Assembly (NCBI GenBank): GCA_014860585.1
Contig: JACZJL010000134.1
Coordinates: 1-64,000 of the forward strand
Origin: Bacteroidales bacterium
GTDB lineage: Bacteria; Bacteroidota; Bacteroidia; Bacteroidales; 4484-276
Direction: 5' to 3'
DNA length: 64,000 nucleotides
Part shown: positions 54,951 to 62,799 of the stretch, piece after piece
How the letters are laid out: each line of letters starts with the position of its first letter
Position numbering within the stretch: position 1 is the first letter of the stretch
Position numbers and translations under genes: made by a program
Notes under the pieces: model-generated
What the model was told of the DNA's origin: nothing
The model's database searches: none
Seen by the model: the letters and a program-made list of their open reading frames with translations, nothing else

Positions 54951-55655
54951 ATGGAAAAGAAAACATTTCTTATTGTTGGCGGGTCTTCGGGCATAGGTCT
55001 TGAATTAACGAAAAAATTATCAGTCCGGGGTCACCAGGTTTTTGTATATTCAAGAAAAGGTGAAAACCTGATCGGAATGGAAAATGTGCATTTCCGCTCA
55101 CTTGATGTAACCGACGATGAAATTGATATGGGAGACCTTCCTGAGGTCATTGACGGACTGGTGTATTGTCCTGGTACTATTAACCTTAAACCATTCAGGA
55201 GATTAGATGAGAATGATTTTCTCAGCGATTTTAAAATAAATGTCACCGGTGCTGTCAAGGTGATTCAAAAAGCATACACTGCGCTTCGTAAGTCTGATCA
55301 GGCTTCTATCGTGATGTTCAGCACCGTGGCTGTAAAAGTGGGCATGAATTTTCACAGCAGTATTGCCGCCTCAAAAGGCGCCGTTGAAGGCTTGGTCAGA
55401 TCACTGGCAGCCGAATTTGCCCCAAAGATCAGGGTGAATGCCATTGCTCCTTCTCTGACGGATACCCCTTTGGCTGCTCCTCTTCTATCTACAGAGGCCA
55501 AAAAAAATCATTCATCTGAAATACACCCGTTAAAAAGGTACGGAAAAACTGAGGACCAGGTGAATGCAGCATTGTTCCTGCTTGGCGGGGAATCCTCCTG
55601 GATCACAGGTCAGATTTTGCATGTCGATGGCGGGTTGTCAGTGATTAAATCCTGA
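54951..55655 (+). CDS. Atypical SDR-family protein without the catalytic tyrosine
   Basis: The protein has 234 residues. The Rossmann fold has a dinucleotide motif GGSSGIGLE and the usual NVTGAVKVIQ segment. Lys142 of the YxxxK motif is present (ASKGAVEGL), but the tyrosine position is Ile138 and the usual serine aligns with Thr125 (FSTVAVKV). The C-terminal substrate and dimer region (RVNAIAPSLTDTPLAAPL, WITGQILHVDGG) is complete. A classical reductase mechanism is therefore unlikely. It may be a binding protein or use another mechanism. It lies 163 bp after the nitroreductase. Confidence 0.88.
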   Translation: MEKKTFLIVGGSSGIGLELTKKLSVRGHQVFVYSRKGENLIGMENVHFRSLDVTDDEIDMGDLPEVIDGLVYCPGTINLKPFRRLDENDFLSDFKINVTGAVKVIQKAYTALRKSDQASIVMFSTVAVKVGMNFHSSIAASKGAVEGLVRSLAAEFAPKIRVNAIAPSLTDTPLAAPLLSTEAKKNHSSEIHPLKRYGKTEDQVNAALFLLGGESSWITGQILHVDGGLSVIKS

Positions 55656-55716
55656 TCATATTTAGTGTCAGCAATAATGCCCCCCATTTTTCGTCTAAAG
55701 CATTTTCGATCCATTG

Positions 55717-55746
55717 TTTGCAGGTAAAAAGATTCTTATAACTTTG
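55717..55746 (+). promoter_or_regulatory. Full Bacteroidota-type promoter of the M3 peptidase gene
   Basis: TTTG (55717-55720), 18 bp spacer, TAACTTTG (55739-55746). Both elements match TTTG-N19-ish-TAnnTTTG. Leader of about 57 bases to the ATG at 55810. Confidence 0.65.
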
Positions 55747-55809
55747 CAGCCCTTACCTGATAACTCTCCTGATAATTTGAATGAATTTATCTCAACTAAC
55801 TTATAAATC

Positions 55810-57906
55810 ATGAGACACTATTTTTTTCTTTTAATTGCCATCGGTATGACGCTTTTTAGCTGTACTCAAAAGCCAGAGAACCCGCTACTGGCTGAATTCA
55901 AAACACCATTCGGGGCTCCGCCATTCGATCAAATTCAGAATGAGCATTTTATGCCTGCCTACAAGGAGGCTATTCAATTGCACAAGGCTGAAATTGACGC
56001 CATCACGAGTAATACATCGGCACCCGATTTCACAAATACAATCGAAGCTTACGACAATGCTGGGGAACTTCTTAACCAGGTCAGCAGCATTTTCGGAGGA
56101 CTGAACGGGGCGAATACGAACCCGGGTTTGCAGGAAATTGCCAAAGAAAGTACACCATTACTGTCGGCTCACCGCAATGACATTCGCTTCAACGAAAAGC
56201 TTTTTGAAAGAGTAAAAGCAGTTTATGATCAGCGTAATAATATAGGACTCGATCAGGAGCAACTGCGTGTTGTCGAGAAAATCTACGATGATTTTGCCCG
56301 GAATGGCGCTGCACTGCCCGAAGCCCAAAGAAACGAACTCAAAGCCATCAACGAGCGCATGTCGATGGTATCACTGCAGTTGAGTCAAAACCTGCTTGCC
56401 GAGAATAACGGTTTTAAATTGGTGATTGACAATGAACTTGATCTTGCCGGGCTCCCTGATGGAGTAATTGCAGCTGCAGCTGAAGAAGCCAAAGCAGCCG
56501 GTCAGGAAGGTAAATGGGTGTTTACCCTCGCAAAACCAAGCTGGACGCCGTTCCTTCAGTTTTCAGAGCGCCGTGACTTACGCGAAAAACTTTACAGGGC
56601 ATATTTCATGCGCGGTGACAACAACAACGAGACCGACAACAAGGCTTTATTCGTCGAATTGATGACCCTGCGCCAAAAAATGGCTGAATTGCTTGGCTAT
56701 ACAAATTATGCTGAGTTTTTTATCAGCGACCAGATGGCGGGATCTCCGCAAAACGTGTATGATTTTCTTTACCAGGTTTGGGAACCTTCTATTGTAAGGG
56801 CTAAAACAGAACGGGATGACATGCAGGCGATCATTAATCGGGAAGATAAAGATTTCACCCTTCAATCATGGGATTGGTGGTATTATGCTGAAATTGTCCG
56901 CGCAGAAAAGTATAACCTGAATGAGGATGAGTTGAAACCTTACTTTACACTGGATAATGTGCGGGAAGGAGTTTTTAAACTGACCAACAATCTTTTTGGC
57001 CTCACATACAACAGGCGAACGGATGTGCCGGTTTATCATCCGGAAGTAGAAGCTTTTGAAGTGATTGACAATGATGGCAGCCATCTTGGGCTACTTTATA
57101 TCGATCCACATCCCCGTCCAGGTAAGCGAAGCGGCGCCTGGTGCGGAACCTATCGTAACGGATCATGGAAAAATGGTGAAAAGATTGCCCCAATCGTTAC
57201 CATCGTGATGAACTTCACCCGCCCGACCGGAGATCAGCCTGCGCTGCTTAGCTGGGACGAAACTACCACCTATTTTCATGAATTCGGTCATGCCCTGCAC
57301 AATCTTTTTGCCAATGGTCATTTTAAAAGGACCAGCCGGAGTGTTCCACGCGACTTTGTGGAATTGCCTTCACAAATACTCGAAAACTGGGCAAGGGAGC
57401 CTGAATTACTCAAAACTTACGCCCTGCATTACCAGACCGGTCAACCCATTCCGGATGAATTGATTGAAAAACTTGATAACAGCAAGTACTTTAACCAGGG
57501 ATTTGATAACACAGAATACCTTGCTGCCGCTATTCTCGATATGGACTGGCATACCGGTAGTGTTACACAGGAAACTGATGTCAATGCTTTCGAAAAAGCC
57601 ACCCTTGACAGAATCGGCCTGATCCCCGAAATTGTTCCCCGTTACCGCACAACCAACTTTGGCCATATTTTCGGGTCGGGATACGCTGCAGGTTACTACG
57701 TTTATCGCTGGGCAGGTGTGCTCGATGCGGATGCTTTTGCTGCTTTTAAAGAATCAGGGGATATTTACAACCAGCAACTTGCTGCCAATTTTCGCAAGTA
57801 CATCCTGGCCGAAAACGCACTGTGGGAAGGGATGGATGCCTATGTAAAATTCCGTGGTCATGAACCTTCAATTGATCCTTTCCTGGAAAGAAGCGGTTTG
57901 AAATAA
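55810..57906 (+). CDS. M3 family peptidyl-dipeptidase (Dcp-like), lipoprotein
   Basis: Zinc oligopeptidase that cleaves short peptides. 698 residues with a lipobox (LFSC at residue about 18), so the enzyme should be membrane-anchored in the periplasm rather than cytosolic as in E. coli Dcp. Helical N-terminal region, then HEFGH (His490, Glu491, His494) with a downstream glutamate in LPSQILENWA, and GSGYAAGYYVYRWAG near the end. The family's usual length is about 680-700. Confidence 0.93.
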   Translation: MRHYFFLLIAIGMTLFSCTQKPENPLLAEFKTPFGAPPFDQIQNEHFMPAYKEAIQLHKAEIDAITSNTSAPDFTNTIEAYDNAGELLNQVSSIFGGLNGANTNPGLQEIAKESTPLLSAHRNDIRFNEKLFERVKAVYDQRNNIGLDQEQLRVVEKIYDDFARNGAALPEAQRNELKAINERMSMVSLQLSQNLLAENNGFKLVIDNELDLAGLPDGVIAAAAEEAKAAGQEGKWVFTLAKPSWTPFLQFSERRDLREKLYRAYFMRGDNNNETDNKALFVELMTLRQKMAELLGYTNYAEFFISDQMAGSPQNVYDFLYQVWEPSIVRAKTERDDMQAIINREDKDFTLQSWDWWYYAEIVRAEKYNLNEDELKPYFTLDNVREGVFKLTNNLFGLTYNRRTDVPVYHPEVEAFEVIDNDGSHLGLLYIDPHPRPGKRSGAWCGTYRNGSWKNGEKIAPIVTIVMNFTRPTGDQPALLSWDETTTYFHEFGHALHNLFANGHFKRTSRSVPRDFVELPSQILENWAREPELLKTYALHYQTGQPIPDELIEKLDNSKYFNQGFDNTEYLAAAILDMDWHTGSVTQETDVNAFEKATLDRIGLIPEIVPRYRTTNFGHIFGSGYAAGYYVYRWAGVLDADAFAAFKESGDIYNQQLAANFRKYILAENALWEGMDAYVKFRGHEPSIDPFLERSGLK

Positions 57907-57923
57907 TCTGAAAACTTCACACT

Positions 57924-58008
57924 AAAAGAGGCTGTCCTAAAAGTCTGGATTTTACCCGAACCGTTGAAAATCCAAATGAAAGACTTTTGAGACAGCCTCT
58001 TTTTTTTT
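57924..58008. terminator. Long hairpin between convergent genes, likely bidirectional terminator
   Basis: AAAAGAGGCTGTC (57924-57936) pairs with GACAGCCTCTTTT (57991-58003). An inner AAAAGTCT/AGACTTTT pairing and TGGATTTT/AAAATCCA extend it, with a 5-base bulge and a 13-base loop, and a T run follows on the plus strand. It sits between the M3 peptidase and MscS genes. It shares AGAGGCTGTC with the hairpin at 31402-31443, so it may belong to a small repeat family. Confidence 0.75.
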
Positions 58009-58021
58009 CAAGCGTCAACCA

Positions 58022-58906
58022 TCAGGGCATAGTTTTACTTTTTATCTCTATTCCGCCTTTAACATAGATATCTTGCTGCGGGAAAGGAATTTCGATATTG
58101 TGAGCTTTGAACTTTTCAAAGATGGCATAATACAGCTGGCTTTTCAGGACTTTTGGCTTATCGCTGTATGTTTGTGTCCACACACGCAAATTAAAATTAA
58201 GGCTACTGTCTCCGAATTCATCAAAAAGTACATCTGGTTCTGGGTTTTTGAGTACCTCCGGATTATCATTTGCAACCTCCAACAGCAGCTTTCTGATGGT
58301 TGCAGGGTCTTCCTTATAGGCCACACTCACCGGAAAGTTTAACCTTACATTACGATCGTTAAGGCTCCAGTTTATTACCCGTTCGTTGATAAAAGCTGAA
58401 TTGGGTACAATAACACTGATGTTATCATTGGTGATAATGGTTGTGGAGCGTGCTGAGATACTGGCAACAGTTCCTAAAATATCATCCACTTCCACACGGT
58501 CGCCTACTTTGATTGGGCGTTCAAACAGAATGATAACGCCACTGATAAAGTTGTTGGTGACATTCTGAAGGCCGAACCCAATACCAATTCCTAAAGCTCC
58601 GATAAGCAATCCCAAAGCACTCAGATCAATACCTGAAGTTTGAAAAATGATATACGTGCCCAAAAGAACCAGCACATAACGAATGATCGTAGCAATGGAT
58701 TGACTTACCCCAATATCGAGTTTATAGCGGGGGAAGATTTTATTTACCAGCAATTTCTTCAGTTTGGATGTCAGGTAAATCAATAAGAAGAGCGAAACTA
58801 CGACGATTGTCAATGATTTTAAAGTAAGTGGTGTGGAACCAAGTTTCAACAACTCAAAGTTCCAGATATCTCGAATTCGTTCCAGGATTGATTCAAACTG
58901 GTTCAT
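58022..58906 (-). CDS. MscS family mechanosensitive channel
   Basis: The protein has 294 residues. Three membrane helices, then the pore-lining TM3 region (LGLLIGALGIGIGFGLQNVTNNFISG) and the cytosolic beta domain (VGDRVEVDDILGTVASISARSTTI, NSAFINERVINW). It opens under membrane tension and releases small solutes. Its ATG overlaps the stop of the patatin gene by four bases, so the two should be translationally coupled. Confidence 0.92.
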   Translation of the reverse strand: MNQFESILERIRDIWNFELLKLGSTPLTLKSLTIVVVSLFLLIYLTSKLKKLLVNKIFPRYKLDIGVSQSIATIIRYVLVLLGTYIIFQTSGIDLSALGLLIGALGIGIGFGLQNVTNNFISGVIILFERPIKVGDRVEVDDILGTVASISARSTTIITNDNISVIVPNSAFINERVINWSLNDRNVRLNFPVSVAYKEDPATIRKLLLEVANDNPEVLKNPEPDVLFDEFGDSSLNFNLRVWTQTYSDKPKVLKSQLYYAIFEKFKAHNIEIPFPQQDIYVKGGIEIKSKTMP

Positions 58907-59655
58907 AGGGCAATTTTTAAATTTTTACAATATTCATAACCAATTTCAAACATCTCGTCAACATGTGATGTATTCAAGAGTTCAAACTTTGACAATTTTT
59001 CAGGCTCAATTAAAATATCACATTTGCCGTCAATCCCTTTGGTTGTTGCATTTACACTCAGTTGAAATGCCCTTGTAGCAGCATCTATAAGGTTTTGAAT
59101 TTTTAAAATTGTTTGTAACGGACTAATGTTTACAGCAATGATTTTCCGACATTTCCCTATCAACGGTTCAACCGGCAAATTGTCCATTATTCCTCCATCA
59201 GCATAAAGACTTTGACCAATTTTTACAGGTGAAAACAATACTGGTATTGACATGGAAGCCTGGATGATTGTTGTAAGATCACCTTTGTTGAAATACTCAA
59301 TTTTTCCCTCAAAGAGATTTGTAGTAGCCACATACAGTGGAATCTTCAGATCGGCAAAATCATCAACAGAAAGATGCTTTTTCAGTAATTCCCTGGTTCT
59401 ATCAAGGCTTAATAAGCCATTTTTTGGCACGATAACCTGCGCATAATCATTGAACTTGTTCTCCTTCATCATCGTAAAAATATCATCAGGTTTCATTCCT
59501 GATGCAATAAAAACACCGACGAGAGCTCCCGCACTCACTCCGGAAATAATATCCGGTTGAATGCCTTTTTCCTCTAACGCCTTCAGAACTCCAAGATGGG
59601 CAAATCCCCTTGCTCCACCCCCGCCCAATGCAATACCGATTTTATATTTTTTCAT
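58903..59655 (-). CDS. Patatin-like phospholipase
   Basis: The protein has 250 residues from the ATG at 59655. Upstream codons at 59703 and 59712 add sequence not seen in the family. Oxyanion loop GGGGARGFAHLG, nucleophile serine in GVSAGALVG, and the dyad aspartate in ADGGIMDN. No signal peptide, so probably a cytosolic or membrane-associated acyl hydrolase. Upstream partner of the MscS gene. Confidence 0.9.
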   Translation of the reverse strand: MKKYKIGIALGGGGARGFAHLGVLKALEEKGIQPDIISGVSAGALVGVFIASGMKPDDIFTMMKENKFNDYAQVIVPKNGLLSLDRTRELLKKHLSVDDFADLKIPLYVATTNLFEGKIEYFNKGDLTTIIQASMSIPVLFSPVKIGQSLYADGGIMDNLPVEPLIGKCRKIIAVNISPLQTILKIQNLIDAATRAFQLSVNATTKGIDGKCDILIEPEKLSKFELLNTSHVDEMFEIGYEYCKNLKIAL

Positions 59656-59972
59656 TTTCAATGATGTAAGTTGATTAAATATTTTTTCAATTTTGATGGT
59701 CATTGTATTCACAGTTTTGAATTATTTAATCAATCACAGGCTTTTTCAACGATTTGGACAAAGATAGCAAAAGAAATTTTCAGATAACTACAGATTTTAA
59801 AACGGATAGTTTCTCATTTAGCCCCTGGACTTATATGAGATATTGTTGAGCAGAACCTGACATCTTTATGTTTCAATCATGATATTATCCTAAAAAATTG
59901 AAAAATATATCAGATTATCAATAAATTAGCTTATTTTTGTCAAAATCGATTCCAAAAAATTAATTTTTAGTC
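59656..59972. other. Gene-free divergent region between the patatin and acetyltransferase genes
   Basis: About 317 bp, AT-rich. A minus-strand TATCTTTG at 59766-59759 and a plus-strand TATTTTTG at 59932-59939 fit TAnnTTTG and could drive the patatin and acetyltransferase genes. I see no open frame or structured RNA of note. Confidence 0.5.
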
Positions 59973-60422
59973 ATGTTTAAAGAGAAAGTATTTACCCCCG
60001 CAGACACGATTGCAACCAAAGAAAAAACTGATCTTGTTGATTTTTTATACGACCATCTCGAAGAATACGGGGACAAAAAAGAGCACATTACCAATTCAAT
60101 AGATTATGCCATGCACCATTACCCCCTTGCAGGTGGTTTTGTGTTGCAGGTAAATAAAGGTGAAGAGATCATTGGTGCAGTTGTGATGAACAAGACCGGA
60201 ATGGAAGGCTTCATACCTGAAAATGTATTGGTTTATATAGCTGTGCATCGCGATTACCGGGGAAAGGGTATAGGAAAAACCCTGATGGAAAAAGCAATAA
60301 GACTGGCCAAAGGTGATGTTGCATTGCACGTTGAACAAGATAATCCTGCAAATTTCCTTTACAAAAAATTAGGCTTTGTAAATCCGTATCTGGAGATGAG
60401 GTATTATAAAAATGGAAAATAA
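59973..60422 (+). CDS. GNAT family N-acetyltransferase
   Basis: The protein has 149 residues. The acetyl-CoA motif is VHRDYRGKGIGKTLMEKAI, followed by VEQDNPANFLYKKLGFV, the typical close of the fold. Substrate unknown. A TATTTTTG box lies 33 bp upstream and a terminator-like hairpin follows. Confidence 0.88.
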   Translation: MFKEKVFTPADTIATKEKTDLVDFLYDHLEEYGDKKEHITNSIDYAMHHYPLAGGFVLQVNKGEEIIGAVVMNKTGMEGFIPENVLVYIAVHRDYRGKGIGKTLMEKAIRLAKGDVALHVEQDNPANFLYKKLGFVNPYLEMRYYKNGK

Positions 60423-60427
60423 CCGGG

Positions 60428-60463
60428 AAGGTCCCTTCCTACTTGTTTCCAGACCTTTTTTTT
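60428..60463 (+). terminator. Terminator-like hairpin after the acetyltransferase gene
   Basis: AAGGTC (60428-60433) pairs with GACCTT (60452-60457), followed by a run of eight T. It lies just after the stop at 60422. Confidence 0.55.
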
Positions 60464-60484
60464 ATACTATCCTAAAATTGTAAA

Positions 60485-61636
60485 ATGCATTTTCCCTCAA
60501 TTATCGAGATCAGCAAATCCGCGCTGAGGCATAACATTTCATTTCTCCAATCCTATTTGCAACCGGGCGTCAGAATTTCCTCGGTTGTTAAAGCCAATGC
60601 ATACGGCCACGGTGTTTCTGTATTTGTTCCCCTCGCTGAAGAATTTGGCATTGATCATTTCTCCGTTTTTAGTCTTGATGAGGCTTTCAACGTCAGGAAG
60701 TCATTGAAAAATCACGCTGATATCATGGTCATGGGCTGGGTTGATCCGAAAGATATTCCCTGGGCAGTTGAGCATGATACTGAGTTTTATGTTTTTGAGA
60801 TGGATACACTACATGCTGCATTAAATGCGGCAAAATTCAATAGAAAACAAGCAAAAGTACATCTTGAAGTTGAAACCGGTATGAACAGAACCGGTCTCTC
60901 TGTCAGAGACCTCAAAAAAGCAATGAAGTTGATCACAGAAAACGTTGCATATTTTAATATCCGTGGGCTATGTACACACTACGCCGGTGCTGAGAGCATC
61001 TCCAATTATCTCAGGGTAATTCATCAATTGAAAAGATTTAACCAAAAACGAAAGTTGTTGCTGCACAACGGCATCGTTCCCGCATTTAACCATACGGCTT
61101 GCTCTGCAGCATGTGTCGCCTACCCGAAAACACAAATGGATATGGTAAGGATCGGTATCCTGCAATACGGCTTTTGGCCCAGTCCCGAGACTTTCATTCA
61201 CTACATCCATGGAAGGAATGACAAAACTGATCCCTTACAACGTGTCTTGAGCTGGAAAAGTAAAATCATGAGTATAAAGGATGTCAGTGAAGGGGAATTT
61301 GTCAGTTATGGTACGACCTACCTGGCAAAAAGTGATATGCGAATAGCCATTATTCCTGCCGGTTACTCGCATGGATACAGCCGTTCACTAAGTAATCAGG
61401 GCAGGGTGCTGATTAGCAATCAGCGGGTGGGAGTGATTGGTACTGTAAATATGAACATGCTGATTGCCGATATTACCGGACTTGAAGATGCCAAGATAGG
61501 AGATGAAGTGGTGTTTATTGGTCGTCAGGGTGATAAAGTGATTAATGTTTCCTCTTTTACTGAGTTAAGCGACCAACTGAATTATGAATTACTGGCCAGG
61601 CTTCCTATGAATATTCCACGAATAATTGTTGACTAA
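60485..61636 (+). CDS. alr: Alanine racemase
   Basis: PLP enzyme making D-alanine for peptidoglycan. 383 residues: PLP lysine in SSVVKANAYGHG, METGMNRTGL, the catalytic tyrosine region (VSYGTTY) and IPAGYSHGYSRSLSNQG, then GTVNMNMLIADIT. The ornithine-racemase-like gene starts 12 bp after its stop, so the two are probably co-transcribed. Confidence 0.93.
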   Translation: MHFPSIIEISKSALRHNISFLQSYLQPGVRISSVVKANAYGHGVSVFVPLAEEFGIDHFSVFSLDEAFNVRKSLKNHADIMVMGWVDPKDIPWAVEHDTEFYVFEMDTLHAALNAAKFNRKQAKVHLEVETGMNRTGLSVRDLKKAMKLITENVAYFNIRGLCTHYAGAESISNYLRVIHQLKRFNQKRKLLLHNGIVPAFNHTACSAACVAYPKTQMDMVRIGILQYGFWPSPETFIHYIHGRNDKTDPLQRVLSWKSKIMSIKDVSEGEFVSYGTTYLAKSDMRIAIIPAGYSHGYSRSLSNQGRVLISNQRVGVIGTVNMNMLIADITGLEDAKIGDEVVFIGRQGDKVINVSSFTELSDQLNYELLARLPMNIPRIIVD

Positions 61637-61648
61637 AAATCCAAACCA

Positions 61649-62722
61649 ATGGCATATGTTGAATTAAACAGGCGAAAGCTAAGGCATAATTACAAATTTC
61701 TTAAAGAACTCTTCGGCAAGCACAACATCAAATGGGGAGTAGTATCGAAGTTACTTTGCGGGAATAAAAAATTTATCCAGGAGGTTTTAGCTTTGAACCC
61801 ATTAGAAATTCACGACTCAAGAATCAGCAACCTCAAAACAATAAAAGAGCTGGCGCCCGACATGCAAACCGTTTACATCAAACCCCCTCCCAATGGATCA
61901 ATACCGGGTTTGGTGAAATATGCAGATGTCAGCTTTAATACAAGCTTTAAAACCATTAAGATGATCTCGGATGAGGCTGTATTGCAGAACAAGATCCATA
62001 AGATCATTATTATGATTGAGATGGGCGACTTACGGGAAGGGGTGATGGGTGATGAATTGATGAATTTCTACAAAAGGGTGTTTACTTTGCCAAACATCGA
62101 GGTAATAGGAGTTGGCGCAAATCTAAACTGTCTCAACGGCGTTATGCCGACACACGACAAACTCATTCAGCTAAGTCTTTACAAGCAACTCATCGAAGCC
62201 AGGTTCAATAGAAAAATCCCCTGGGTAACGGGTGGGTCTTCGGTGACAATACCCCTTGTTTTTAAAAAACTTATCCCAAAAGGGATCAATCATTTCAGGA
62301 TTGGGGAAACACTTTTCAGGGGGATTGATTTGTTCGAAGATAAATTGATTCCCGGAATGAAAGGAGATGTTTTCAGGTTACATACTGAGATCATTGAGCT
62401 GAGGGAAAAGCCAAAAATCCCCTCGGGTGAAATTGGAACAAATGTAGCAGGCGAAACACCCGAGATTGATGAAAATAATTATGGAAAAACTTCATTTCGT
62501 GCCATTCTCGACATCGGTTTGTTGGATATTAAACCTGTTGATCTTGTGTCTGAGGATAAATCAATAGAGTACTCCGGTGCCAGCTCCGATATGGTGGTGA
62601 TGGACTTGGGAAAAAATGAAAATAATTATAAAGTAGGTGACACAATCTCGTTCAAATTGAGCTATATGGGCATTCTGGCCATCATGAATTCAAATTACAT
62701 CAGCAAAGAGATTGTACAATGA
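61649..62722 (+). CDS. orr: Ornithine racemase-like PLP amino acid racemase
   Basis: The protein has 357 residues with the alanine-racemase N-terminal fold, closest in pattern to ornithine racemase of Clostridium: VVSKLLCGNKKFIQ (PLP lysine), DSRISNLKTIKEL, NKIHKIIIMIEMGDLREGV, GVGANLNCLNG, TGGSSVTIPL and GINHFRIGETLFRG. It should interconvert L- and D-forms of a basic or other amino acid. Ornithine is inferred from similarity only. Confidence 0.8.
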   Translation: MAYVELNRRKLRHNYKFLKELFGKHNIKWGVVSKLLCGNKKFIQEVLALNPLEIHDSRISNLKTIKELAPDMQTVYIKPPPNGSIPGLVKYADVSFNTSFKTIKMISDEAVLQNKIHKIIIMIEMGDLREGVMGDELMNFYKRVFTLPNIEVIGVGANLNCLNGVMPTHDKLIQLSLYKQLIEARFNRKIPWVTGGSSVTIPLVFKKLIPKGINHFRIGETLFRGIDLFEDKLIPGMKGDVFRLHTEIIELREKPKIPSGEIGTNVAGETPEIDENNYGKTSFRAILDIGLLDIKPVDLVSEDKSIEYSGASSDMVVMDLGKNENNYKVGDTISFKLSYMGILAIMNSNYISKEIVQ

Positions 62723-62799
62723 TTGCTTTGATTTTGTCGCAGATGTGAAACTATACGAACTTTAAGCCTTAAAGATAGATGACAAAAGGACACCTGGTA

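Noticed and set aside
62760-62774. CTTTAA-GCC-TTAAAG hairpin after the racemase gene
   Set aside because: Short, AT-rich stem with no T run, too weak to call a terminator.
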